Positions 38,588-48,645 of a stretch of DNA of 64,000 bases are shown one piece after another. A model generated the notes under the pieces. It had not been told where the DNA came from, did no database searches, and saw nothing but the letters and a program-made list of their open reading frames with translations. Within the stretch, counting starts at the first letter, position 1; every line of letters starts with the position of its first letter. Both the position numbers and the translations under genes were made by a program. Source of the DNA: Parietichytrium sp. I65-24A (lineage: Eukaryota; Sar; Bigyra; Thraustochytrida; Thraustochytriidae); NCBI GenBank assembly GCA_012862575.1, contig BLSF01000025.1:1-64000 (forward strand), given 5' to 3'.

Positions 38588-39517
38588 ATGGAGGACTTTA
38601 CTGCGGGAGGGCTGGCGGCGCTGGCGGCGATCACGTGCATGCACCCGGTGGATGTTGTGAAGACGCGTCTGCAGCTGCGGGGAGAGGGCGGCGGGGGTGC
38701 GCGCGGGGGTACGCGCATGTACGACGGTGGAGTGGCGCGCGCGCTGGTGGGCATCGCTCGGTCGGAAGGTGTCCGCGGGCTGTACCGCGGACTGTCCGCG
38801 GCATACGCGCTGCAGTTTGCGGTGACGGCCACGCGGTTCGGGGTGTACGCGGTGGGCAAGTCCGCGCGGGACACCAAGGGACGCGCGGACGTGGGACTGG
38901 CGCTAGCTGCGGGGGCGTGCGGCGGCGTTCTCGGAACGCCGTTCTTCGCGGTGAAGACCCGCGCACAGACGTACTCGAGCGCGAAGGGCATGGGCGTGGG
39001 CACGCAGCACGCGCCGCGGGGACTGATGCAAGCGCTGAAGGATGTGTATTCACAGCAAGGAGTGCGGGGCTTCTCGCAGGGAATGACTGCTTTCGTGCCG
39101 CGAGTCATGGTCTACGGCGCGGCGCAGCTCGGGACCTACGACGCCGTCAAGCCTTGGCTGCGAGAGAAAGTCGGCGACGCCGCCGGGGTGGAACCAGTGG
39201 AACCAGTGGGCGTGCAGTTCGCGGCAGCGGTGGCAGCGGCGGTGGTGGCGGTGGTGGCGATCCAGCCGTTTGACTTTCTGGCCGCGAGGCTGCAGAATCA
39301 GCCGGTGGACACGGCCACGGGCAAAGGGAAATTGTACGCCGGGCCGATCGATTGTGCGATAAAGTCCGTGCGCTCCGAGGGCCCCGCGTGCTTGCTGAGC
39401 GGCTGCTGGGCCAACGTGTGCAGGATGGGACCGTATACAGTGCTGGTGCTCATGTTCTTTGAGCAGTTCAAGCCGCTGGTGCACCGGGTCGTGTCAGCGG
39501 AGCCGCGATCGGTATAG
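38588..39517 (+). CDS. Mitochondrial carrier, oxaloacetate-carrier (SLC25A34/35, OAC1) type
   Basis: 309 residues from the ATG at 38588; the frame reaches further upstream only through non-ATG starts. Three repeats of about 100 residues carry the carrier signature: HPVDVVKTRLQ (first), TPFFAVKTRAQT (second, with the acidic residue replaced) and QPFDFLAARLQNQPVD (third). The second-repeat form TPFFxVKT and the third-repeat PFD...RLxNQPVD with a downstream RMGPYTVL-F-EQ are characteristic of SLC25A34/35 and fungal OAC1, which exchange oxaloacetate, sulphate or related anions across the inner membrane. The transported substrate here is inferred. The 5' half is very GC-rich. Intronless. Confidence 0.88.
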   Translation: MEDFTAGGLAALAAITCMHPVDVVKTRLQLRGEGGGGARGGTRMYDGGVARALVGIARSEGVRGLYRGLSAAYALQFAVTATRFGVYAVGKSARDTKGRADVGLALAAGACGGVLGTPFFAVKTRAQTYSSAKGMGVGTQHAPRGLMQALKDVYSQQGVRGFSQGMTAFVPRVMVYGAAQLGTYDAVKPWLREKVGDAAGVEPVEPVGVQFAAAVAAAVVAVVAIQPFDFLAARLQNQPVDTATGKGKLYAGPIDCAIKSVRSEGPACLLSGCWANVCRMGPYTVLVLMFFEQFKPLVHRVVSAEPRSV

Positions 39518-40039
39518 AGTCCAACTTTCGACTCGTACAGGTCCAGCTCGAGTGGTTGTTCTTGTTCTTTGGCCGGGTTGGTCTGCAAGCAGCAGGACGT
39601 TTGCCTGCTGCAGGAGCGCTGGAGCAGGCTGCGCGTGTATTGTAAAGGAAGAAGGCTGACAAATGATCTTGGAGCGCATTTGACCGAAGTCTGATAGAAC
39701 GTGGCAAGAACCAACCACGGAGCCAAGGTGGTGCTGTATGTGGTGACCATGCTCTTGTGGCGCAGAAACGACGTGTTAAAGGAGTGCAGACGAACTGACT
39801 CGTGGCAGCCACAGACACATACACATACACCGAAATCGAAAACAACAACAACAACAAAATCTTTATTTCTGTATTTTTCTGCTTGGAGAAAAATGATTAG
39901 CTGTGAATCAAGATGAGACGGAATGTGCAGATCGATGCGCTTTTTTAATGCTCAAATTGCCCGTCAGTTGTTTGCAGCGACGGGGACAAAGGTTCCACTG
40001 GCAAACAGCCGTGACAACAACAAAAAGAGGCTTGCTTAT
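39518..40039. other. Convergent 3' spacer
   Basis: 522 bp between two gene ends; a CAA repeat at about 39839-39857. No gene seen. Confidence 0.5.
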
Positions 40040-40327
40040 TTATTCATCATCCTCTGGCGCGGCAGCAGCTTCCTCCACGTCCTCCTTGCTGAGGCCGAGG
40101 GACTTGCCAACGGAAGACTTGGCCACCTTCTCAAGGGTAGCCTTGAGCTGCTCGATGGCCTCCTGGAGCTGGGAGCGTGGTCCGGCAAGAACCTCCTCCA
40201 CCTTCTCGAGAGCGTTCTTGATAGCCTCGACCTCCTTGGCCTTGCCCCAGAGAAGCTGGAGCTGCTCCTGTACCTTGGTAGCAAGGTCAATGAGCTGCTG
40301 CTGTGCTGGGCTTGGTCCTTCAGACAT
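40040..40327 (-). CDS. Small coiled-coil protein, hypothetical
   Basis: 95 residues, ATG at 40327. After a short N-terminus (MSEGPSPAQ) it is almost all amphipathic helix with heptad-like leucines and many Glu/Lys (residues 8-70), ending in an acidic EEAAAAPEDDE tail. Codon use is strongly biased, like the acyl-CoA dehydrogenase, which argues for a real, well-expressed gene. I recognise no family; a prefoldin-like or structural role cannot be claimed from this alone. Confidence 0.7.
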   Translation of the reverse strand: MSEGPSPAQQQLIDLATKVQEQLQLLWGKAKEVEAIKNALEKVEEVLAGPRSQLQEAIEQLKATLEKVAKSSVGKSLGLSKEDVEEAAAAPEDDE

Positions 40328-42409
40328 TTTCGAGGCTTGTTTCGCGCGCTATTGGATGTCTGCACAAGTATCTGATCTCACAATCAGTTTCGCTTTCAAC
40401 AGTTTGGGGACTGTAACTCTTTCTCCGATCTCCAATCTCCAATCTCCCATCTCTCATCATCTCTCCTCTCTCATCTCTCATCTCTCATCTCTCGGCCTTC
40501 AACTCCTGATGCTCAAGTAGCTTGCAGCTAGACCTTGATGATAACACGCTCCCTTTTTTTCTCTCTCTCTCTGCTGCTGCCTGCCCCGTGGTACTAGTAA
40601 CACACCGTCGAAACGCCCTTCCTTACCCGCTTCCATAGCCCGCGTAGCCCGAGTGCTCTAAGGACCTGCTCCGTGGTCAGTCAATGATGATTCACGCGCA
40701 AGTTGAGCAAGACGCTAAGCGTTAGAGCCCTTTTACGCAGGAGCATAAGGCGCACACTTCTGCTGTCTGCTGCTGTGAAGTGTGTACCTTGAGCTTTCGA
40801 ATGATTGAGATTGAGTTGCAGAATTTTCAAGTTGACAGTGAGCTCAGTTTGGTTTCCAGAGACTGAGGTTTATTGGGTTGATGCTTTCCATTGAATACAC
40901 GTCTTCATTTTCTTCTTTCGACCTCCTTTGACCTTTCGAATCATTTCGATGAGATGGTTGCGTGGAACTCGAAAGAGTTTCGCGTTTCTTGAGTCCTCGG
41001 GAGCTGCGTCGACCTTCCTTCCTTTCTACTCGCGCTACTTACCTTTTTCTCTGTGTCTCTCTGTCTCTCTGTGGCTCTCTCTGTCCCGCGAGCGCTAATG
41101 GAACAGCAGCCTGACGTAGAGTCGGTACTGACGTGCAAATAGGATAGTTCTATCTTCTCAACCAAATCATTGCAAAATGATGCATCCTTTGGTTGGTCAG
41201 CGGTCCGGACTCTGTGCATCTCTGGGCTGCGAATCGATCATGATGAAAAAGCTTCCAAAGCGGATCAGCGTCGAGGTCTCTTGGCCATCGTATGTATTCA
41301 CAAATTGTAAACTTGTTCGAATTCTGGTTTCCAAGCTCTCTGACGTGCGATGGAGTCAGAGAGGTCATGCGTGTCGAACTCTTTCGATTGTTTCTCGTGT
41401 TTCGTAAGCAAGGCGTTCTCGGTTTCAAGCCGAGTTGAGTACTTCGAACGAAAGAACACTTACACTGTAAAGGCGTTCTCGTACAAGTAGTAGTCTGGCT
41501 CGACACCTCCGGTCCAGGCTCTAAGCTCTCTAAGCTCATGGGCATGACTTGAGCGGATTTTTGAAGTTGAAAACGCAGTTGCCAAATGGCTTTCCGGCAG
41601 GTTCCGACTCTCTCTCTTGTGTGTGTGAGGTGATCGAGCGCCATGTACATGCACCATCATGCACTGGCAAGCGAACCTGGCGAAGGCTTTAAATCGGTCG
41701 GCTCTGCTCAACCAGCTCAATCCGGGAACACAAACCTTCAGGCTCGAAGACTTCGAATGGCTGCCGAGCTTTACTGACACTGAGTATACTGAGTATCACG
41801 AGTTGCAACAAACTATTCCGGAGAAATCTCCAACGCTCAGCCGGAATCTCAATGTCTGTTCCGACGCCCAGTGCTGTACTCAGTACCTGTACCATTTTGA
41901 TCAACGTCTTTCAGCAATCAATCAATCTGATTTTGTTGGACACCAAAAAGACACCAATGACTTCTTCATGACCACCGACCAAATCAACAGATCTGTGGTA
42001 CTCAGTACTAGAGTACGCGACTCATTTCCTGTAGAGCGATTCTAGGCGAGAAATTTCACTTGGCACACACTTTATTACCTCTTTTGGTGGACATTTGTGC
42101 ATACGATTTCATGCTATTGGCAGGCGAAGCAAATGTTGTTCCTTGTGGGACCTCGCTCGCAGGCAACAAGGTAACATGTTGCCGTTTGCAAAAAGGTTGG
42201 ACCTCAGACTCAGCTGAAAATGCAAACTTTTCGAGATTTTTTCTCTTTTCACAATTATATAAAAAAGAAAATGCTGATTTTTGCTTTAGGTATTTTATAG
42301 CATAGCAATGGTACCGGTGCTCTTGCAACTTGGGCTCAGAATTGGTTCAGAGATGCAAAAGCATAAACACAGGGCGCTCGGGGAGCGAATCTTTCGTAGA
42401 TTACTTGGT
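40328..42409. other. 2-kb spacer
   Basis: No convincing gene. It has a CTCTCATCTCTC pyrimidine repeat (about 40430-40496), TGACAGTGAG at 40833-40842 about 500 bp upstream of the 95-residue gene, a CTCTCTGTCTC run (about 41050-41085), and several AGTACT/GTAC words at about 41786-42013. Confidence 0.5.
40430..40496. repeat. Pyrimidine-rich CTCTCAT tandem repeat
   Basis: Repeats of CTCCAAT and CTCTCAT upstream of the small coiled-coil gene; on that gene's strand it is purine-rich, so it mirrors the GA tracts seen before plus-strand genes. Confidence 0.75.
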
Positions 42410-43975
42410 TCATTTTTTTGGCGATGGGAGCGAGAAAACCTTCAGAAATCCTCGCATGTTTTCCACCTGTAAAGCCGTGTACTCAAGCAGTTCACCGTCC
42501 ACTCCGATATAACTTTGCTTCTTTGGATCTGTGTCAAGAGGTTCGAAGCGATATGCGACAGAAGAAGCTGTCTCGATGGACTTCATGCCTAAATGATCAC
42601 CTGTGTTCATCTTGAGAAAAAATTGCAAAGCGCTCCACCGGCCGGGTCTCGCTGGTCCGTTTTTACGAGAGTACAGAAGCTGCAAATACCCATCCCCAAG
42701 CTTAGCATTTGGGGCAACCAAACTCTCTGAGCTCATGCATGAAACATTGCAATTCCACATATTATAATAGTCATCCTCAATGACAACCCAGTCGTCTGGA
42801 ACAGGAGCCCCTGGCGCAGGGAGGTGCGATGGGGTTGGGTGCTCGCTGCTTAGATCAGCTTCCGTCGCTTTGCTCCAGTAAGTTGGCAGCCCATCGGTGG
42901 AGTCGTCTGCGTCTTTGGGCATTCGAAACGAAGCTCCCATGTCCGATTTCAACGGTAAGTAGGAGATTCTGCCCCGGTAAGTGCGCAAAAAGAGAACGCG
43001 TTTCAGTGCCTCGATCGTGAACCGAGTCTCTCCAAGCCATCTCATGTACTCTGATCCAATGTCAACATCTGCCGCAATGGCCCATTCTACGGAGAGGAAC
43101 GAGTAAGAACGCGTCACCTGTTCGCCTTTGTATGACTCTACAATAGCAAGGTCCATCGGCTTGACTTGAGCCTTGGCGACAAGGACAGCGGCCCCAGCTG
43201 GGCCGCGGTGAACGCCAGATTCTAGGCACATGGAGTGCACGAGACCGTTTCCGGTTCCTCCAGGCAAGACACCGATAGGCATATTTTGGGCACAATGGGC
43301 CCAGTCTTTTCTGGCCATGAAGCCTTGCACCACTTCATAGATTAACCCATCTCCGGACACAATGACAATACCTTTGTACTTTTCGCACAGGTCGGCGCAA
43401 TCTCTCACAAACTCAAGAGCGTGGTTGGCTCTCTCGGTGTAGACTACCTCAGCCTTGTGTCCAGCTTCTTTGACAATAATGGGTTCTCCAACGGTGGCCC
43501 ACATCTTGCGGGCATGCCCACTTCCGCTGTGCGGATTAACAAGGACGAGCAGAGGAACCTCCAAGCTCTCCTTCGTGCGCCCGAGGAGTGCAAGACTCGT
43601 GAGGTACCACCTCTCCAGCATTGCGTCATCCTCCTCCACGGAGCCGGTGCCATGGAGACCCAGGAAAATCTCCTTTTTCTTCATCCCGCTCGAGAAGCAT
43701 CCGCTGTATGCAGAGTACGACACATACAGCAGCCCTTTCGCCTTCTTGTGCACCCCGATGATGTCCCGCATACCCATCTCGAAACCGCCGCTCTTGGAGC
43801 TAAGCCCACTCTCCGACAGCTCCACATCCTTGAGCACCTTGCCCCCTACTTTCCAAACGCCTCCGCTCTCTTGCTTTGCACTCATTGCGCCGTACCCGTC
43901 CTCGCAGACCTCCTCGTTACCGCTCAGCAGTGTGACAGTCTGGTCTCCTTCCGAAACCCTCGCCCCCCGGAGCAT
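42410..43975 (-). CDS. Sphingosine kinase
   Basis: 521 residues from the ATG at 43975 (a GTG five codons upstream was not used). It phosphorylates sphingoid bases to the 1-phosphate. The diacylglycerol/sphingosine kinase catalytic fold is plain: LLVLVNPHSGSGHA (about 142-155), VIVSGDGLIYEVVQGF (Asp209 in the SGDG motif, with the Glu-x-x-x-G that follows, typical of sphingosine kinase), and IGVLPGGTGNGL (about 234-245). The N-terminal 120 residues resemble the poorly conserved PH-like region of relatives. The C-terminal half completes the beta-sandwich domain and ends in FKVFSLPSPKK. Its upstream region is a short tandem repeat of CTATACG words. Alkaline ceramidase, which makes its substrate, is encoded about 13.6 kb away. 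Confidence 0.92.
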   Translation of the reverse strand: MLRGARVSEGDQTVTLLSGNEEVCEDGYGAMSAKQESGGVWKVGGKVLKDVELSESGLSSKSGGFEMGMRDIIGVHKKAKGLLYVSYSAYSGCFSSGMKKKEIFLGLHGTGSVEEDDAMLERWYLTSLALLGRTKESLEVPLLVLVNPHSGSGHARKMWATVGEPIIVKEAGHKAEVVYTERANHALEFVRDCADLCEKYKGIVIVSGDGLIYEVVQGFMARKDWAHCAQNMPIGVLPGGTGNGLVHSMCLESGVHRGPAGAAVLVAKAQVKPMDLAIVESYKGEQVTRSYSFLSVEWAIAADVDIGSEYMRWLGETRFTIEALKRVLFLRTYRGRISYLPLKSDMGASFRMPKDADDSTDGLPTYWSKATEADLSSEHPTPSHLPAPGAPVPDDWVVIEDDYYNMWNCNVSCMSSESLVAPNAKLGDGYLQLLYSRKNGPARPGRWSALQFFLKMNTGDHLGMKSIETASSVAYRFEPLDTDPKKQSYIGVDGELLEYTALQVENMRGFLKVFSLPSPKK

Positions 43976-45320
43976 CACTATCTCGCCCACACAGCGCTCG
44001 CTATACGCTATACGCTATACGATATACACTGTACGCTGTACGCTATACGATATACGTTCCCTCCTCGTAGCTTGACGGCTGCGTTGACTGACTGCGAGTA
44101 CCTGCTGCGCGTACACTTGCTCACATGGACCTCTCACTCTGAGAGATTATGTACTTCGAGTTGGTACACATACATGCACTGGCGCTAGGCAGCTAGGAGG
44201 TAAGAACTACTACGGGTATGATGTGGCATGTGTATATGTGTATTATGTGTATCCTTGCCTTGAACGACTACCGTGGTGATAGTTAATACGGTAGTAATCG
44301 TGCTGCACACTCTGTCTTTCCCTACCGTTGGTGCTAGCCAATGGAGATCTCTGTCATTAGTCTGTACCGGTACCTACTGTGCTCTCTGATGGGGGTAGCG
44401 GCTACTAGTGTTTTTGGGTAGGTCGAGTGAGTGGGAGTGGAGGAGCGAGGTTTTATCACAAGTTCAGAATAGTTCAGACTCACAAGTTAGGACTCACTCT
44501 CTCTCTGCAGTTGATGGATGTACCAGGTACTGGGTACCTACTACTGTTTGCAGTGAGGATTGAGAGAATGAGAGGATGGATGTAATGCATGCTCCTATTT
44601 TTGTCCCGGGAGACCAGGGAGAAGGGAAGCAGTGTGATGGATGCTTTGAACATGGCTGACTTGGGTGTGCTTTTGTCGACCAAGCGACCGAAGCAAAGCA
44701 GCCGGCAAGAGATGGTTTGCGACTGCATGGCGCACTGCGCAAAAACGGAAGAAGGTGACTTGGGCACACGACCTTCACGACCTCTCCCCATCGCACAAAG
44801 GTATAATTTATGGCTGGTTCGAATTGCGACCGTGTGAACGTAGTTGTCGTCAGTAAGTTAACAGGCTTTTAATCATTAAGTATCGCATGGCTTCGGGTGC
44901 GGCAAGCGGCATACGAATATTACAGTTGTGGTCTACGAGCAGAACGCAAACTTTCTACCCAAAGGTGCGTCGCTTTTTGTAGGTTAACATGTAGGCATCA
45001 ATTAGACTTTCAAATTTCAAATTGTGATTTTAAAACAGAATTCAGCAAATTCAGCAGAATTCAGAAGCAGCAGATGACGACTGACGAGAATCTTACTCTA
45101 CTGTGCAAGCTCCACAGAGCTATGGATCCTCATCCGACTTGGTGCGGTTTCCAGGCGCGAAGAAAAGGCGTTTTGTATACGCGTGGATACATACTGGTAG
45201 GTTCCTCAATCTGCACTACCAGTGACAGTGCCAGTGCGTGCTGCACGCCCCACCCCCTTCGCGACCGGTGAACAGCCCCTCAGAATCTGGCGGCATAAAG
45301 TCTTTCTCCGAAATTTCATT
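43976..45320. other. Spacer upstream of sphingosine kinase
   Basis: No gene recognised. It starts with the ACGCTATACG repeat and carries several GTACC/GTACTG words (about 44340-44370, 44518-44545). Confidence 0.5.
43993..44057. repeat. CTATACG short tandem repeat
   Basis: About eight variable units of 7-9 bp (CTATACG, ATATACA, CTGTACG) directly upstream of the sphingosine kinase start. The word resembles TATA-like sequence, so it might act in the promoter; that is a guess. Confidence 0.8.
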
Positions 45321-46130
45321 TCACACAGCCACGAGATACTCATTCCAGCCGGCAAAAGTTGGTGAACTGTTCACACTCTGCAGAAGTGAGGTGTGCATCT
45401 CCAAAATGGCCTGAGATGTGGACGCGCTTGTAGATCGCGAAATGTAGCTCATCTCGATTTCAGATGCCTTCTCAACGCACGCCCGAACAACATCGTCGGA
45501 GAGAATTCGAACACGGGTGCTTGTGTACTTTTTGTTCGGGTCAGCAGGGCCTTTGATGTCGAGTCCAACAAAACCGTCCACGATGCAGCGGACTCCAGTT
45601 TGGTTGATGGCCAGCGTGTAGATGGGCTGGTACATGGAGGGAATCATGTTGGCGTGGAGCAAACAATCTACGCTTGGCGTGACCGTCAAGAGTTCCATGA
45701 CCATCCCAGCTGTGCCGTTTGGAAGTTTGGAAGAGTCGCCCGAGCATTTGGCCCAGCTGCGTTGCAAAGCAGTTTGGAGTGCCTCAAGGACCTTCGCGTT
45801 TGATTCTTCGCTCACCGATTCGCTCGAGAATTTGCCAAGTTCTGGACAAAACGAAGTCAACTCCAGGCGTTTCTCCCCTCCAACAACCACCCCGATCGAC
45901 TTGACGTTTCTCAAAAAATCTCGTGCGGGTTCCACTGCAAAACCCCCGTCTCGAAATTTACCAACCGCTGTATTGCACGTGGGCCACTCTTCCTTGAGCG
46001 CTGGTGCGCTCTTCTTGTGCAAGCCATGTCGGACCACGGCCAATACGAGCGCTCCGATCGCGAGCCCAAGAAGCACTTGTCCGGCCCACCCCGCGAGCGC
46101 AGCGCCTGTGTCTCCGGCTTCGTCTCCCAT
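45321..46130 (-). CDS. Single-pass membrane protein, hypothetical
   Basis: 269 residues, ATG at 46130. A short acidic N-terminus is followed by one helix (WAGQVLLGLAIGALVLAVV, about 15-33) and basic residues RHGLHKK, which suggests an N-out or signal-anchor arrangement with a soluble domain of about 230 residues. That domain contains CNTAVGKFRDGGF, a helix-rich centre, and a beta-type stretch TGVRCIVDGFVGLDIKG. I recognise no family. Codon use and the intact frame support a true gene. It is divergent from the RCC1-BTB gene. Confidence 0.68.
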   Translation of the reverse strand: MGDEAGDTGAALAGWAGQVLLGLAIGALVLAVVRHGLHKKSAPALKEEWPTCNTAVGKFRDGGFAVEPARDFLRNVKSIGVVVGGEKRLELTSFCPELGKFSSESVSEESNAKVLEALQTALQRSWAKCSGDSSKLPNGTAGMVMELLTVTPSVDCLLHANMIPSMYQPIYTLAINQTGVRCIVDGFVGLDIKGPADPNKKYTSTRVRILSDDVVRACVEKASEIEMSYISRSTSASTSQAILEMHTSLLQSVNSSPTFAGWNEYLVAV

Positions 46131-46831
46131 TTCTTCCTGTGAGTGAGCTGGACTCCCGCAGACCAGAGCAACAAAGGAGGCTCAGCAGCAGTCGGTTCAA
46201 TGGCTTAACACACTCACTTCAGTACTAACGCTCTCAATGCTCGCGCTATCGGCAATTACCCTCTGTCCCCGCGGACACGTCACACGAATTGACTGTGAAC
46301 ACTCTCTCAATACCAGAGTACGAAATGGAATGGAACGAAAACAAGAAACGCTGTCCAGTGAACACAGAATCGTTCCTTGAGACGTCTTACTGACGGACTA
46401 CACCGGTACTAGTCCTTCCCATAGAAGAACACATAATCAAAGCCATAGCGAAATGTCCATCCCAAGACGCCGTTTCACTACCGTATCCTCTAACCATATT
46501 GACTAGTGCTCTCCTCTACTACTAGACTACTAGACAAATCGCTAGCTCGGGCTACTTCCCACCCTAACTCACTGAGCAGCAGCCTCCTTTGCCCCAATGA
46601 GCATAAGCATATCCGGTAGAGAGTTCTACCCAGGGCCTCTCGGCTTCCCACACCTGGCAGCTACTTACCGTGCTGGGGCTCAAGGGAAATTCGTCCCCCA
46701 CAAGTAACCTTACGGGTGCGCAGGCAGGTACTCTAGCACGCCAGGGCGCAGCTGGGACGCACACGGTGCGAGAAAAAAGAGAGAGAGAGAGAGAGAGAGA
46801 AAGAGGGAAAGAGAGAGAAGGAGTGGGAGAG
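46131..46831. other. Divergent promoter region
   Basis: 701 bp between two divergent starts. TGACTGTGAA lies at 46290-46299, 160 bp upstream of the membrane protein start, and a GA tract abuts the RCC1-BTB start. No gene seen. Confidence 0.5.
46772..46830. promoter_or_regulatory. GA-rich tract just before the RCC1-BTB start
   Basis: A long GAGAGA purine run directly abutting the ATG at 46832, so at least part is 5' leader. It parallels tracts upstream of other genes in this window. Confidence 0.4.
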
Positions 46832-48645
46832 ATGCAGGTGTACGCGTGGGGGCGCGGCGAGGACGGGCAGCTGGGCTTAGGGGACAGCTGCGACCAGCTT
46901 AAGCCGCGGCTGATTGAGACGCTGTCGGACAAAGATGTGACGCAGGTGGTGTGCGGGTCGGGGCACACAGTAGTGCTGAGCAGAGACGGGCGAGTGTATA
47001 CTTGGGGCCGCGGGGACGATGGGCGGCTCGGCCACGGGGACAGGGACTGGAAGCACGAGCCCAAGCTGGTGGTGGCGATACAACACAAGAGGGTGCTGCA
47101 GGTGACGTGCGGGAGCTACCACACCGCGGCTGTGGCAGATTCGGGGGAATTGTTTACTTGGGGAGGAGGGATGTATGGCAAACTGGGGCACGGTGAGTCG
47201 ACGCGGCTGTGGTTGGTGTTGCGCGGGTTTTTGGCTGGCCTGTGGATGAGAGTGCTGACGGATGGTGTTTCCATTCTTTTTTTCGCTGCGGCTCGTCGCG
47301 CTTACTGATTGTAGGCAATGAGGATGGACATAATGTTCCTCGCAAGGTGGAAAAGCTCAAGGAGAAATTCGTGCTCCAAGTAGCATGTGGCAGTCGCCAC
47401 ACGGTTGTTCTTGTGAGCAACAAGCACGATTTGCAGCCCGCATCGGCAATTTCCTCAGAGATCTCAAGAGATACGGACGTGTACAGTTGGGGCGATCAGG
47501 ACAACGGCGTCGCAGGCCACGGGGAAACCACGGGGCACCAATTCTTTCCCAGACGTCTCGATGCCCTCAAAGGCAAGAGCGTGTGTCAGATTGCAGCCTG
47601 TGGGTTTCACACTGCAGCCATCACAGATTTTGGAGAAGTATACACCTGGGGCGAGGGGAAATTCGGGCGCCTCGGACATGGAATCGAGCAAAATCAATCC
47701 GAGCCCAAGCTCGTGGAAGACGAAAGGATTCGGGCCTGCCGCATTGTACAAATCGCTTGCGGGGGCTTTCACACTGCAGCAATCACCGAAGGTGGTCAAT
47801 TGTATACATGGGGGGGCGGGGAGCATGGACAGCTGGGCCACGGTAACAAGGAGAACTACTCCAAGCCAACGCCAGTGAAAGCGCTGGGTCATTTGCGCCT
47901 CGCACAGGTCACCTGCGGCTGGTCGCACACCGTTGCATTGTCCGAAAGCGGTGAAGTATGGAGCTTTGGCAACGGCGACCACGGCAAGCTCGGGCACGGC
48001 GACACCGAGAAAGTCACTATTCCTGTCAAAGTGGAGGGTTTGTGCTCCAAGGTGATCTGTCGCGTGGCATCCTACAATGAGCACACGGCGGCGCTTGCTG
48101 AGCCGCCGGAGGGACTCAAACAAATGCCGAATTTTACACTCGCCGAAGACTTTCGTGCACTTGTGGACAGCCCAATCTTCTCTGATATCGTGTTCCACGT
48201 AGAGGGCAAAAAGATCCACGCCCACAAAGTCATCCTCGCAGCTCGCTCGCCTCACTTTTGCTCAATGCTCCAATCTGGGATGAAGGAGGCCCGCGAAGCC
48301 GAGATTACGATTCAGAATACCAAGCATTCCGTGTTTTTGGCTCTCTTACAGTACCTCTATTGCGATGTTGTCGATGTGGAGCCCGAAATGGCAATCGAAT
48401 TGTACGTCATTGCGGACCTCTACCGACTGGAGCAGCTGCAGCGCAAGTGCGAGACGATCGTGCACCGAAAGCTTTGCCATGGAAATGCCCCATTGCTCTT
48501 GAGCGTTGCTGATCAACACAACACCCCGGAAATCAAGGCCCTTTGCACCCGATACATTATTCGACACTTTGAAGTGATCACCAAGCTCCCCGAGTTTAGC
48601 ATTCTGAATCGCGATCTGATCCTGGAGATCCTTCAGAAGCGTTGA
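46832..48645 (+). CDS. RCC1-repeat and BTB domain protein
   Basis: Exons 46832-47192 and 47315-48645 join to 563 residues. Seven RCC1-type blades with the motif WGxGxxGxLGxG (for example AWGRGEDGQLGLG, TWGRGDDGRLGHG, TWGEGKFGRLGHG, TWGGGEHGQLGHG) and VxCGxxHT repeats span about residues 1-390, forming a predicted seven-bladed propeller. A BTB/POZ domain (about 402-510; SDIVFHVEGKKIHAHKVILA) and a helical C-terminus follow. BTB domains of this type dimerise and can serve as Cullin-3 adaptors, as in human RCBTB1/2. Substrate recruitment is inferred from the family, not shown. The start codon follows a GA tract. One fold difference: the fourth blade carries WGDQDNGVAGHG, less canonical than the others. 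Confidence 0.9.
47193..47314 (+). other. RCC1-BTB intron (122 bp)
   Basis: Donor GTGAGT inside the glycine codon of LGHG; acceptor GATTGTAG before GC AAT GAG. A T-run lies at 47277-47284. Splicing restores the blade sequence HGNEDGHNVP. Confidence 0.9.

Noticed and set aside
41659-42045. 128-codon plus frame with an ATG
   Set aside because: No recognisable domain, lies in an AT-rich spacer full of GTAC palindromes, and codon use is not like that of neighbouring genes.
44897-45271. 124-codon plus frame beginning at GTG
   Set aside because: No domain and no ATG start; spacer sequence with AATTCAG repeats.
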